A stretch of 64,000 nt of DNA from Coccinella septempunctata (Eukaryota > Arthropoda > Insecta > Coleoptera > Coccinellidae). Of the stretch, positions 10,646 through 22,614 are shown one piece after another; the first letter of the stretch is position 1, and each line of letters begins with the position of its first letter. The DNA lies in contig NC_058197.1 in NCBI RefSeq assembly GCF_907165205.1, positions 17,896,766 to 17,960,765 on the forward strand, written 5' to 3'. Below the pieces are notes generated by a model, which saw only the letters and a program-made list of their open reading frames with translations, made no database searches and was not told the DNA's origin. A program made the translations under genes and the position numbers.

Positions 10646-11528
10646 AGCTCAATTAATAATTGGTAATACTAACAGACACAGGTCAGTGGAACAGCCAATC
10701 TTAGTCTACAAACTACGTTTTTCATAGCCAATCTATCTAGACATGTGCATTAAACTGCTGAACCGTCATCTGTCAAAATGTACCCAGTTTCTAGAAGCCT
10801 CGGAGTATTTTCCTCCCATGATGATGAAAAACGTCTGTTTACGTTCGAACTTGGAATTTGCCCTTCTTGTTACGGACATTTTTATCTACATTAACGTTTT
10901 GTATTCTTCCATGATGAATAACCATGGAAACTACCAACGAAATGACGACAATAACGGATGAATAAATGAAACATATCTCATGTCTGGCGCTGAACATTTC
11001 CCAGGCGTCCGCGTCCAACGGAAACAAATAGCTCCCGTAAACTCACTCCCATGAAAAATTCAACGAACAACCCTTCAATTATACAAAGACCTGTCAGCCA
11101 CCCCCTAGACGTATGAAAATTAAGATCGTGACGTAGCGCGCCACGACGAATCAAGACGCCCTAAACTGAGTATCATTATTTTAATTGTTGTACACAGTTT
11201 TTCCACGTGAAAACCCCCCAGAGGACGTCGGTTTTTCTCGGTTGGAACACGTTGTTAGTCGTGCAGGTCTAGTGTTTCGTGAAATAATTACGTTGCAGCT
11301 CCATTTAACAAGCCCCTTTTTGCGATGGATATTACCCTTTTATTAAACTATGCGTTCGTTAGGGAAATTTATGAGGTTGTTAATGAGACGTTCGTATTAT
11401 GGATCTGGGTGGAGCGAAGGGGGTATTTCAATTGGGTCTGAGATATCTGACACCGTTCATCTGTTGCTAGTTGTTTTCAACCATTGACTGGATGAGTAGA
11501 TATCACTGATGAAGCAGTGATTGTTTGG
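10646..11528. other. Unique spacer, no gene recognised
   Basis: About 11100-11270 has moderate CpG content (TGACGTAGCGCGCC). The remainder is AT-rich. A poorly supported minus-strand open frame at 10839-11027 has no recognisable motif. Confidence 0.4.
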
Positions 11529-12012
11529 ATAGCTTTCCTCGTCTCTTCTCTTTAATTTTTTCCCGTAGAGTGGTCAGTAATGTCGAATAGTAATCTCCGG
11601 TTATTGTTCTACCCTTATCCAAAAAATCAATCATGATTACTCCATGGCAATCCCAAAAAACTGAAGCAAGAACTTTTCCAACAGATTTTTGGACACGAAT
11701 CTTCTTAGGTCTTGGAGAACCAGAGTGTCGCCATTCCATCGATTGTTGCTTTGTTTCTGGGTCGTAGAAATGTACCCAAGTCTTATCCTTAGTAACAGTT
11801 CGGTTTAAGAAGTCTACATCGTTTTCAAATCGAGCACAGATCGAACGCGATGCTTCTACCCTTGCACACTTTTGGTCAACATTCCAACATTTGGGTATCC
11901 ATTTTGCAGCAAGAAACATTCAGTGCTTCAGATATCCGTTTTAGTCCAATTCGTCGGTCTGATAAAATCATGTCATGAACTGCATCGATATTGTCTGGGA
12001 CTGACATTAAGA
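11529..12012 (-). mobile_element. Degenerate mariner transposase fragment (copy 2)
   Basis: The minus strand encodes the middle of the same mariner transposase as 5083-5990, from the linker through TWVHFYDPETKQQSMEWRHS to a GDYYSTLL block. Relative to copy 1 it keeps the FWD Trp and Asp, but DETW has become DKTW. It lacks about 46 bp of the linker and stops abruptly at AGCTATCCAAA, so the C-terminal third with the second and third catalytic residues is absent. It is an internal piece, not a complete element with ends. Confidence 0.85.
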
Positions 12013-13142
12013 CTGACATTTGTGAAGCCTTCACTGACCTAGATACTAGATACAGATACTAGAAGGCTCCTGAAGAGAGAAATCAATAATGGTGAGACTA
12101 CTGACAAGACACTGTCCATCTCTTTGTACTCCATAGGGAAGTCAGCAGATGCAGGCTTTGAAGCTCTCAAAAAGAAACAGCTCAACATAACTTGCTTTCA
12201 GAAGACTTCTGGAAGGAGTTAGGATGATGTCGTTTAGTCTGAGCTGAAGCTTTTATGAGACAGTAGTTCGAATTCCTTAGAGTATTCGAAACTATTATTT
12301 ATTTGTGGACCATTCTGCCCAGAAAAACATCGTTTCACTTTCTCTGGGTCCACCTAACCAAGGGTTTTATGGATGCTGTCTTCTGCTTTTGGTCCAATGG
12401 TCTCTCAGAGATACAGGTTTCGAAACTCCTTCTTTGAATTGTTCTATTAATCACCAAGGATGTCTATGAAGCCTTGTACTTCTTCAAATAACACTTGATA
12501 CAAAATACTTCCCTTATATCTCGACTATATATCCACTGGCAGACAAGTACCAAACGTAAAAAAGAAATAATACCTTGGAAAAGAAGGCCGACTGCCTTTC
12601 AAAGAACCTCATCGATCAGCACAAAATTTAAATGGATAGGAGCATCTCATTGACCTTTGGCCTATTTATAAAGTCTCCCATGCACGAAAATATTTATATT
12701 TATTAAAATTCCACCATCCTCTTTCTTCACCATCTCCAGTGTTCCTTCTCGTATTGACCCCGCAGCAACCCATTTCATCAACAGTAAAAAAATAAGTGTA
12801 CCGATCCAGCCTTCATTCTATCCGTCCTCCTCATGATAACCTGCCGCTTCCAGACCGACCGTACGTGATATTTTTCCCCAGGACTGTTCCTCGCTCCAGC
12901 CCGTGGTTTTTCCTCGCCCTTCATATCGGTTTTTCCCGTTCATACGTGTCTACTTACGCCTATTATGTGCGGAAAGGAAGACCGCGAGCACGTACGGCTT
13001 TTGTTTTCCTTCCTATAATAATAATAAAGATGTGTAGGATTTTTTTTTCGGGTCGGATCGATAATGTTGGCCGGCTGGGTGGAAAATCCAGCGAGATGGG
13101 GTTATCATCGCTTATTCTGGGGAAGGAGGAACGGATTGCAGT
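12013..13142. other. Spacer leading into the candidate promoter
   Basis: 12013-12700 has no recognisable content. From about 12780 the sequence becomes C- and CpG-rich, as around the CRAL-TRIO exon. A 126-codon plus-strand frame at 12796-13176 shows no recognisable domain. Confidence 0.35.
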
Positions 13143-13150
13143 TATAAAAG
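13143..13150 (+). promoter_or_regulatory. Candidate TATA box (TATAAAAG)
   Basis: A textbook TATAAAAG lies 126 bp upstream of the ATG at 13269. A start site about 30 bp downstream would give a leader of roughly 95 nt that contains no upstream ATG. No strong initiator motif was found at the expected place. Confidence 0.4.
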
Positions 13151-13268
13151 CCACTGGCGTAGCCCGTTCTGCGTGAAACACTGGAATTCACAAGGTCGAG
13201 GATCACATAGAGCTTCTTTCGACTGTAAAAGTCTCTAACTAACAAATAAATCAATCATATCATTACAA

Positions 13269-13392
13269 ATGGAGAGGCCCCATCAAGTGATATACAGACG
13301 AGTGCGCCACCTATCGCCAGGTAGCGGATGTGCTACTCTGGCCGCACTTGCCGTCCGCAGATCTCTACCAAATGTGTACGAAACCAAAAATG
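13269..13392 (+). CDS. Candidate first coding exon of an unidentified gene
   Basis: From the ATG at 13269 the frame encodes 41 residues plus one base and reaches AATG|GTGAGT, a near-perfect splice donor. The frame closes (TAG) just inside the presumed intron. An in-frame TAA at 13236 fixes this ATG as the first. Its context is ACAAATGG, acceptable but with C at -3. The peptide starts MERPHQVIYRRVRHLSPG and ends LPNVYETKN. It is Arg-rich with no acidic residue between positions 3 and 37, so a mitochondrial presequence is conceivable. It has no hydrophobic signal peptide. I do not recognise the family. A caution is that the internal 'gcgccacctatcgcc' resembles strings common in arthropod repeats. 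The next exon would lie to the right, but none was identified. Confidence 0.4.
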
Positions 13393-14106
13393 GTGAGTTA
13401 CCATAGTTTTGCGACTCTGAAAAAGATCAATTAAGCAGTCACTCTCGACTCAAAATTGAAAATTATCGTTTCACGTCTGTGAAACTGCATAATTCGATAA
13501 GTATCTCAAGCTAATACGTAAAAACCATATAATTTTTACGACAAGAATCGATGCAATTTGCAGGTCGATATTTCCGTATTACATCGCTTTTATCGTATAT
13601 TTAAAAACAATCATATTACTCATTCTGAGGATTTTACACGCGAGTTAACTGTTCGTTTGTACATGATATATTTACGAGCAGTCATTAAGGAACGTTTTAT
13701 CGAACTATATCGGACGTAGTTTTTCTTGGATTCGATCTGAAACTGAATTAATTGGAAATTTATGTTGGTACTTGTTTCATATCATTGTCGAAATCACTAC
13801 CAGGATGTGATGGATGCACGAGTGTTTTTATGATGAGTTTTTGCTCTACTACTTTAGTTTTATTCTTCGGTGTTATCTTTGAGTTCTGAATTCGATATGT
13901 ACTGTAGTATCTTTCAATTAACAGATTTAATTATTCACGAACATATTTTTCTACTAATATATACTGATGTCAAACAGGAGATACACCTAAAAAAATATAA
14001 TATAATGATTTTCATGAATACCGAGGCCATAAAAAAGTACTCTGAGAGTCAGATCGATGTAGCACACCTTGTTCTCTGATAGCTGCCAATCTAAATTATG
14101 GTTTAT
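13393..14106. other. AT-rich sequence, intron-like if the preceding exon is real
   Basis: There is no coding frame of note and no recognised repeat. The composition turns sharply AT-rich straight after the candidate donor. Confidence 0.4.
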
Positions 14107-14260
14107 TTGATATAAACGATTTCACGGTAATAGCTATATACCAGAGGATTACTTCCTTTTTTAAAAAGCCTTCCGGAGAGTTCCAACGATGAAATCATTA
14201 TTTTTGGCTGCCCGCAAGGCGTCGCTAGCAATCGGGACAAAAAAGTCTGACAAACTCGAG
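14107..14260. repeat. Dispersed repeat shared with 34993-35095
   Basis: Two blocks, 'cagaggattacttc' and, after a variable gap, 'ctgcccgcaaggcgtcgcta', recur in the same order and strand at about 35 kb. The gap differs in length and sequence. The repeat family is unknown. Confidence 0.5.
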
Positions 14261-15379
14261 TTAGGCAACCTAACATTCATGACTGAACAACGGTTCAGTT
14301 CCCCTTCCACGGGAAGACAGCCATAAAAGAATTGTTGATTCTCTGGCAGTCCGATAAAAAGCAGTTCGAATTTTAATATCAAAGAATTGGGTGGGGAGAC
14401 ATTGGCGAAAGTCCAGTAACATAAATTGTAGGCCGCGGACAGGAATTTCGAATTCTAAGAAGCTTAACGTTTGGTCCGTCACGTATGCGGATCCACCTAA
14501 ACATTTGGTAGCTCCTACACACTCTCGCTATCGAACGTCATGCAGCGCCAACCCTTTTCTGTCCCGGAGACACGGGGAAACGGAAACAAAAGCCTTATTG
14601 TCCCCCCTACCCGAACGTTAGGAGATGGCATTTGACGGCCAGGTCCTGTACGACATTTAAGTGAAAATGCGTGTCCGCTAAACCGATCCTAATTATGTCC
14701 GGGCCATCGCCGAAGGCCCCCTAGTTGCTGCAGTCCCCTTCCCTCCCCAACTGGAACGGAAACAGAGGCGAAGCAGGCCGTGGAAATCGGCGTTCGAATG
14801 TTTCTTCCATTTGTCCCAGTCGTCGGCGGAATGTGGGTGGACATTTCTCTTCTCGGCACCTCGACGATTGACGGGTGGTGTTTTGTTTTCTTCGACCGGA
14901 TTCCCTTGATGTTTCATGCTGTGGAATGGGGAATTTGCAGGCAGAAATGGAGGAATTGGAGCTGGATTCTCCGTGGGAGTTTTGGGTTACTGGTTGGGGA
15001 AGTCTCAAAGGAGCGAAACTGCTGGTTTTCTGTCCTGGATAATGATACTGTGAAATAGTCTGCCAGAATCTGAATCATCAGCGATTATATGTGTTGTTAG
15101 ATCCATGATTACTCAAATCTGTCGGGTTTGAGAGCTAAAGGTTGAAGGAAGAACATCCAGAACAATAGCAGAAAGGATATCAAAGGCTGACTGTATGGGT
15201 TACGTCTTCTTGGAAGGCTACTACTGCAGCAAATTGAGTTTGGTTCTATCTTGTTGTTCATGATTAGAAAAGACTCTATATCAGTTGGGTTCAGTATGAT
15301 TTCCGCGCAAATTTAAGTGGTTGTGGATGACTTAGCCAAGGAAGCATGAAGATGCTGAGAGAAGCAAAGTGATCATCCA
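14261..15379. other. CpG-rich patch then spacer
   Basis: 14380-15000 is relatively GC-rich with several overlapping open frames on both strands (up to about 95 codons). None contains a recognisable motif, and CpG-rich composition alone would produce them. Confidence 0.35.
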
Positions 15380-15490
15380 AGCTTGTACATTGATGGTGCC
15401 ATAAGTGAAGAGGGAGTTACGTATGGTCTAAAATTAGAAAATTATAGTGTCCAAACACTTCTTTCGTGTGCTTCTAGCTGTACTTCTGGA
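15380..15490 (+). mobile_element. Possible RNase H remnant of a retrotransposon
   Basis: The frame reads LYIDGAISEEGVTYGLKLEN, which resembles the first strand of LINE RNase H domains (DGS...G.G). No second RNase H motif follows in frame. This is a weak call based on a single motif. Confidence 0.25.
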
Positions 15491-16159
15491 GAAGGTTGAG
15501 TTAACTTCAAACGAAAAGAAGTTTGAACATATCAGTAAGACCAAGACCTTTGTGTGAGATGGAATCTTGCCAAGACTTCTTATGATTCATCTGACCGTTG
15601 TTGTATGCAAATGAAGAGTTTTCTGCCAGCGAGGAGCATTCATTTGGTTGCAGATGGTCTCAGTTGCAACAATTTCTGTTTCTGAAGCGAGCATCAGAGC
15701 TGTTTTCACCGCTATGTCGTCCACACCATCCAGTTCCAGAGTTCATGATGAAGTCCTGTATCTGGGATGACTTCAAGAAGATTAGGTAACTCCTTCCTTC
15801 TGCAATTCTCGTCCAGAGCTTTTTTTCTGGAGGTTCATCTCTCTCCCTACAGAACCTGCTAGATGCCTCCTGAGGCTATAAGACCCTGTAAAGAATGAGT
15901 GGCAAGAACCAGATATTTCTCAGATGTTACAGGCACATATTCCTAAGTGACAGAAAAGTTTCGGACCAATGAAAAGATTATGGAAGCTTATACCGGGTAC
16001 AGTGGAAAATCAAAGGTTGTTCAATAAAATGCGCCAACCAGAACTAACGAAATGGATACTAAGGATGACCTCGCGAACTGAAATGACTTGCTATACGGTA
16101 TCGGGATGTAATTAAATGTATTTCTCCAGAACTGAAAGAAACACAACCAGGGTGGATCT
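15491..16159. other. Spacer, no gene recognised
   Basis: A 63-codon plus-strand frame starts at 15598 and has no recognisable motif. Many stops lie in all frames further right. Confidence 0.35.
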
Positions 16160-16405
16160 ACTCGCTACCCAAGGGCTAACGCTCCATGACTGATAGCGAA
16201 GAAAAGGTCTATTTTGAGCGCAACTACGGGATTTCACTGATGACGAGCGGTATCACTTATTCTCTACCCCAAGGGCTTACGCACCATGACTGATAGAAAG
16301 AAGAGATTTCGATTTCAACACTTATGACGCGGAACGCGAACAGGGGGCTGACGGGACTTTCTCTTCACTACCCCAAGGGCTTACGCACCATGACTGATAG
16401 CGAAG
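16160..16405 (+). repeat. Three tandem ~100-bp units containing 'gggcttacgcaccatgactg'
   Basis: The core 'aagggct(t/a)acgc(a/t)ccatgac' followed by 'tgatag' starts at 16171, 16271 and 16374, giving a period of 100-103 bp. The cores are nearly identical, while the DNA between them has diverged, which suggests constraint on or recent spread of the core. A related string occurs at 17956-17980 (minus) and 41974-41997 (plus). Confidence 0.65.
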
Positions 16406-17955
16406 GGAAAAGTCAGACTCGCGAAACAGGGTTAAGTACGGCAAAAGATAACAGAAAGCGATACAGTACAGCAGTGTCAAAGAAGTGACCGGTGTAGGTC
16501 TAATAAAGAAACTGAACGGTAAAGACGGGGACCTACCTCCTCTATTTCAGGCACTCGCGGAAAACAAACGAAAACTAAAAACTAATTCCTAAGAGCACTA
16601 ATCCTCGCAACACAAGATTATTTCTAAATTCGTTGAACGGCTTGTCGTGCACACAATTAAAGTCGAATCGCAGAGAAAATAGAGTACAGAGCGTAAAAGT
16701 GACAAGAGAGACTAAAGAGTAAAAGAGTCAAAAGTGACCGTCGCGGGGAAAAATGCTTTTATAGGCAAATCCCCCCACACGTTAAAAATCTGAAAATTCC
16801 AGAATGCGACAAGAGTGAAAAACGTCGTCAGCTCCGGTTTATCGACATCAAAAAAACGTGAAATGAAAGGAATGCACTAAAATGAACTCCAATTTTTCTC
16901 AGAAAACTGGAGATCATTACAAGACTCCCAATTCATCGTATTTAGAGGTGCAAAACCTAGTAGTTGCATCCCAATCGATGTAGTCCTTCTCCACCTCCAA
17001 CTGGACCATTTCCAATTTCCCAATTTGTGAGGATCCGACCCTGCATCCCGATGAGGGGTCACGCAAGAACAATATCCCGATATTCGAGTGGACTATCCGT
17101 GAAATTTCGACCCTTTGTAGTGGCCGACCTGATTAACCGGTCCTATCACTATTTTCAAAGCACACAGACCTTGTCGTTTTTGTCCAACATTCCTCCGTCT
17201 AATAGCGATTTGATCCGACCGAAATATGTACTTGCCCCGAGGGCACAGATGGAGTTTTAGTGTCCCACGATTTGGACATCGAAATTGATCGTATCCGACG
17301 CCCGAATTCCGGTTGAATATGATCCTGCTGGTTGTTTGGAGGCTATTATTCTGTCCCCTAACCTAATCTACGATTGTACATAAGCTGGTGCTTTCATCTC
17401 ATGTGTATTTAAGGTGTTTTTTCATGAAAAACAGTAAGAAATGATGTTGGAACACTAGAAACCTCCAGAACTGACTCCTTCGCCATTCTGCAATCAGTCT
17501 CAAGCAAGGTAAATTTATACCTAACAAGGTGGCGTCTCCAGATTGACTTTCACGGGAGCAATCGCAGACTACATTGGACGCGAATAACGATCCTTCTCGC
17601 TGCGCTGTTTCCGGAATGCCAAATGAGCTAGTAGCAAATAAATACGCTCGAATTATACTGGAAAGTCATCTATCCCAGTTCCGCATCCTACGGACGTCTA
17701 TTAGGAAAAATCGTGCTCCTAATGGCTAGGCGTTTCCAAGGGCGCCTGGGGCGGGGAGTCGACTTAACAGAACCAGTTGGAAGAATTGAAAACATCAGTT
17801 TATCGCTGATGAAATCACGTGTATGTTGTTTGGGCTAAACGCTCCTGTTGATGGTTGGAAGGTTGGCTTTTTTAGGGCTAGATTGAGGCCCAGAATGGTA
17901 CCCTGTTCATGAAATAAGTCCTGGTGTGGAAACCTACACCTTCTGTGGTCACATT
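16406..17955. other. Spacer, possibly the remainder of an unclassified element
   Basis: 16406-16860 is A/G-rich and contains a polyadenylation-type aataaa and a TTTATAGG box near 16758, as can occur in LTRs, but no repeated partner was found. 16861-17955 holds only low-quality frames. Confidence 0.3.
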
Positions 17956-17980
17956 CATGGTGTGTAAGCCCTCGGTTATC
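17956..17980 (-). repeat. 'ccgagggcttaca' motif, minus-strand copy
   Basis: The minus strand reads TAACCGAGGGCTTACACA followed by CCATG. It matches 41974-41997 over about 23 nt with one difference. It lies immediately beside the LINE tail that starts at about 17985. Confidence 0.5.
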
Positions 17981-17984
17981 TTCA

Positions 17985-18100
17985 ATTCATTCAATCATCC
18001 ATTGCTGTATCCCGTTACCGATAATAAATCTCAAAAAGTCTCAAAAAAAACCTATCGGTTCGGCTTCAAACCTCCACCCTCTTGTAATTCTGAAAATGTA
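17985..18100 (-). mobile_element. 3' UTR tail of the L2-like LINE, copy 3
   Basis: Similar to the terminal ~100 bp of the LINE copies at 7049-7900 and 8815-9610 ('gataataaatct', 'cctatcgg') and bordered by 'attcattcaatcat', a decayed TGAA tail. No coding part remains. Confidence 0.5.
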
Positions 18101-18959
18101 ACAGTCAGGAGTTCTGAATGCGTTCAATCAGAACGAGGAAAACACCGGTATGAAAAATTCAATTTCCCGATCACTTTCATTTCACGATCTCCATTCGAAC
18201 GAGCTCCGACGAGAGCTCTAATAAAGTTGAAAGATCAAAATTTCGAACTTCCGACGCCAATTAAGGGCGTCCCTTCCGTATAATTCATCGTTAAACGACG
18301 CCCTCGTCTAATACCATCCGACACGTTCGAAAATTGATTTTTTTTATTTTTATCATCGGATTCCACGCTGCCGTCATAAATATTCACGAGTCGAGGACGG
18401 GGAGATTTCTCCTAATTCGCCATTTAGCATTTTTCCCAACAATATCATAACACTCCTCGCCGCGTATAAAAAAGAATTACAAACCCAAATGATCCAGTCG
18501 CCGCGCGTTCTTAACGCCTTCATTTGCATAACGGCTTAGCCGAAGGAAAACGGAACTCTACCGGCTTATCGTCCATCTGCCGCGTTGTCGACTTCAAAGG
18601 ACCGTTTTTCGATCCAGGAAGCTTTCCTGGATTCAAGGAAAGTTTTGGGGTAATTTTTGGAGAGTTGGCAACGTCGCCGAAGAAGTTAGCCGGCCTTTAC
18701 CTCTATCTGTAGCTAGAATGATCAGTGGACCTTGACGAAGACCTGATTCCTATAGAAGTATAAGGCGATCTCCTAGTCAATAGACAGACTATATGGAAAA
18801 AGTCGTAAATAGTAACTTGTAACAATGACAACATAGATAGATCGTCCACTAAGAACAGGTCTAAATTGAAATAGTACAAGTTAAACGAAAGATGAAAATG
18901 CAAAGGGCTACAAGGTACAAATCGATACAAAAGAATGCTTGTGGGAGCAAAGAGGTACC
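18101..18959. other. CpG-bearing unique patch
   Basis: About 18180-18720 alternates GC-rich and AT-rich stretches (for example 'cgccgcgtataaaaaag' near 18460). There is no recognisable coding motif. A minus-strand 137-codon frame at 18703-19116 overlaps the LINE fragment to the right and is not credible. Confidence 0.35.
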
Positions 18960-19820
18960 TCCTTGAAGTTATCCCTTTCTGTGGGCTCGGAAAGACATGG
19001 TTCATTGATGGATCAACACCAAAAAGAGGCACTGGTATTGGCGTATATGGACCTAAACTCTGGCTGTTTACGTATGCGCTCAGAAGTGTCTTGAAATGAA
19101 CCTCAAAGGGGCGCATATCTTTATCACCACGTCAGGCCACGCTGAGGTCACTGTAATCACACTGCCAGGGATCTCTGCTGACATAGGAGTGCCGTAATAC
19201 CATAAGGCAACTGGCCAGAGGCAATAAAGTGACTCTACTGTGGGTACCAGGGCATTGTGTTCAAGAAAAAGAAAAAGCCGATGAACTTGCACCAAGAACA
19301 TCAAGGTTAACACCTGCTGGACCTACTGTGGGCTTGGAAAAGACCAATGTAAGGCAGTGGTCCAACACTGGGAGTTGAACAACAGAATAACCCTCTGGAG
19401 AAACACTCCTGGACTTACAGAGTCAAGGAAATTCCTAATGATTCCACCGACCTACACCAGAAAGCTGCTAAAGCTGTCACGAGCTGAGCTTCGGGTGATG
19501 GTGGGACTGCTGACAGGCTACAAATGTCATTTTCACCGTATGGGAGAGTCAACAGATGAGATATGTAGGCTCTGTGGATCAGAGGAAAGAACAGCTGAAC
19601 ACATGGTATGCAAGAGTCCAGAGCTGGCTGGCCTAAGAACCATCCATATGAGGAAACCGGTCCTGGATACTCACGAGGTAATGGCCAAGGCTCCTAAGGA
19701 TGTTGTCGGTTTTATTAACACCATTGACGACCTCCTTGGGTTCCTATGAATGAGTAGGGTAGAGAACGAAAGATCTACATGGTCGCAGTTCCCGAAAGGC
19801 TAACCTGGCTACAACAATAT
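18960..19820 (+). mobile_element. Family A LINE 3' end with RNase H
   Basis: The copy begins with an RNase H start, TWFIDGSTPKRGTGIGVYG (first catalytic Asp in DGS). Frameshifted RNase H remnants follow. An open stretch from 19357 then encodes ELNNRITLWRNTPGLTESRK, LLKLSRAELRVMVGLLTG, MGESTDEICRLCGSEERTAE and DVVGFINTIDDLLG. This is the usual order in jockey/R1-type elements with a C-terminal RNase H. It is 5'-truncated, and no reverse transcriptase active site is present. It is closely related to 39620-40345 and 10020-10645. Confidence 0.85.
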
Positions 19821-22614
19821 TCTTTATTGTGAAAGAAATACGTACTTCTACTACGCCCACAGTGTTGCCTTTTTGATTAGGTACTTAATCTTGAGGTCAG
19901 GACATATCCTCAAATCCAAGAAAACCCGCCCTATCCCACAACGCTCTGCTAATCTCGAGCTACACCTCAAACTCCTCAAGTCGCCCTTCCTCCCTAAATA
20001 AAACAAACGCATTTACGTCACGTGAAAGAAGATTAGACGTAACGACGTTAAGGCTCTCTCTCATTTTCGACCTTTATGAGGAGACGCGGAATTACTCAAA
20101 GTTCAGACGCCGAAACATGTTTCCTCCAGTCCATTAGGTCGTCTTCACGGAAGTCGTTTAGTATTCATGGTCTCAGGTATGGCCGTATACAAGTGATAAT
20201 TGGGGAGAATTGAAATATCTCGTTTCGGGGTTATAGCCTACACGCCGGCATGGAATTTATTGCGTTTCCACGCCCGCCGGGCGCTGAGGGCATTTATTGT
20301 CACGTGTATAGGAGGAAACACGTTGAATTATGTATCGGACGGTGGTTGAATTGCATCTAAGAGCGATAGAAGCCAGTTTGGTTGACCTAAGATCATTTTT
20401 CGTCGATCCCAACAAAAAAGAAGTTTTTCGTCCGTAGACACTTTTCGTCCGCAAATTGATATGATAAGGAACTGTAAGAGAGCGGCTATTGAGTCATTCC
20501 AAAGTTTGATCCATACAAGGATGATCAAATTTGTTTACCAACTGTCTGTGGTATATCCTCGCCAAATACCGTGGTTCTGTAGTTTCATTTCTACAACAGC
20601 CTAACAAAAAATGTAAATATCCCCGCATTTCTGCCGGCAATATAAATTCCATCGATATCGCGCGAATTCTTGCATCGGCTGGACCACGCTGAGAAATTAA
20701 TAAATTTCGTAATAAAAACTAGAGACTACCCCGACCGAACTTCGAACAAGTTAAATTAAAAATTGTAGGCCCGGATAGTGCAATTTCCTCCTCTAAGCGG
20801 ACACCAAACAGGAAGAAAAGGTATTGTGTTTGTTCCGAAGAGTCGACGCAGGTTCGGACTTGCAAGCTTTAGCAAGCAGCTAGAAGACCTGAAAATAGCC
20901 TGAATTTTGTTGAGAAACTTGGCGCAAACACCTCAGGCTCTTCTAGAAGACGTTAAACTGACCTCTGAAGACGTGAACTGGCAACGACGTAAAAATTATC
21001 TTACTAAAATCAATCTACCATCTTCAACTACTATAAGACATTGACAAGGGGAAATAAAAAAGATGCAGCAGAGGAATCTTGAACCAGAGAAGCAACGTCT
21101 CTCATGAAATTAGGAAAAGGAAGTACCAAGCACCAAGACCTGGAAGGTCTGCATTTTTTCCTTGATCTGAAGCAGTTAGTTCCAGGTACACTCTTTCATT
21201 CACTAGTTGGTAGCTGAAGAACTGGATTAGGAGAGAGTTTGAGAAGGAAGTGCTCCTCTATCCTCCATAGTTTTCTTCCTCCCATAAGATCTACACTAGT
21301 AAAGATCCTCTCTCAAATTACTCCAGTCTCCTGAACATCATCAATACGGAAGAAGTTTTCTGGTCCTTCATCGGAGATTTTAACACCCCTCCTTTACAAC
21401 TAGTGAATTTGAAGGCAGGATCTTGTTACTTCTATAGTTGAACATCTTCTCCAGTAACCATCCAGGGAGTTACGTCATCGATCGATGAAAAACCCTGCGT
21501 AAGAGAGAGCCAAGCTCTTAAATTTTGCGCTGGGCTGGATAGAATCCTTCCCTGGCCATCCCGTTCCCAAAATGGATCTCCGCAATATAAAGAGGTGAAA
21601 GAAGTAATAAGCCATCCCACTCTCCGATAACAGTGTTTCCTAGTTTTCGAAACAAAGTCCCACATTTAATGTGCCCTGGAGGTCTTGAACCTTCTGACCG
21701 GAAGGAAGTGGATTGTAAGACCGGGGCTACAAGACGCGAGATAATATGAACAACGAGCATTGTTCGGGGGAAAAAAGTGAAGAGAATGAAGGTGAATTCT
21801 GATGGAACAAGTGGACTGGATAGGGTTTTTCGGTGCGTTGAAGAGGTGGTTTGGTCCTTCTTTATCCTCCGTTGACTTCCGGTTGGAGGAAATTATTGAC
21901 GTTTCCTCCTTGTTCCACGTAATTTTGACGAATTTCGAGGGTGTTTTAGGTAAGGCGATTAAATCAGTAATAAGAACCGAAGGCAGGTGGAGTCAGGCGC
22001 GAAGAGATTCATCTCAGAGCATAATCGAATTATGCAGAATTCATGTTATGCAAAATCGAGGGAAAGATGTGAAAGCGACGGAATTGTTCGGCTGCGTTCA
22101 TTGTGCTGAAGTTATTAATTGTCGGATCGGTAATTAACATCCAGCAGTGAGCTGATCGAGGCCCGTTGTGGATCCTTCGATTTTGGACTGGGCGCGATCT
22201 CATTTATCACAATCAGAATTTCATTATTGCTGGAAAACAGTGTTTTTTGATGACGGGATCGGAATTTACGAAATTGCATGATGTATGAGGACCTTTTGGG
22301 GGTTAAATTGATGGGTAAATGCAGTTTTCGTATCGTCATTTCGAAAATCAAATCGATATTTTGGTCGTACGTCTGGAAATTTAGGAGGCAGCATTCGTTT
22401 TCCACATCGATAGATGTGGGGTGTGAACTTCTTGTATCTGTTGTTGAGGGAGGTTCATCAACTTCTTCTATAACGTAGATTTTCTGCTCTTATAGTACTC
22501 TGAAAGATCTGAATACTGAGAGGCCCTTGAAACTTATCGTGGTCACAGCTATTCTCCTCGGAAATTCTTCCAGATTAATGACCTTTTCCTTAATCTTTGT
22601 TGGCAAGTGTCTGG
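19821..22614. other. Unique spacer, no gene supported
   Basis: CpG-containing patches occur at 19970-20350 and around 21850-22000. The longest frame is 111 codons at 21802-22137 (plus). It contains a possible donor AG|GTAAGG at about 21950 but has no recognisable domain. Other frames are short. Confidence 0.35.

Noticed and set aside
21802..22137. 111-codon frame with an internal GTAAGG donor-like site
   Set aside because: No recognisable domain and no promoter or acceptor context. One donor-like site is expected by chance.
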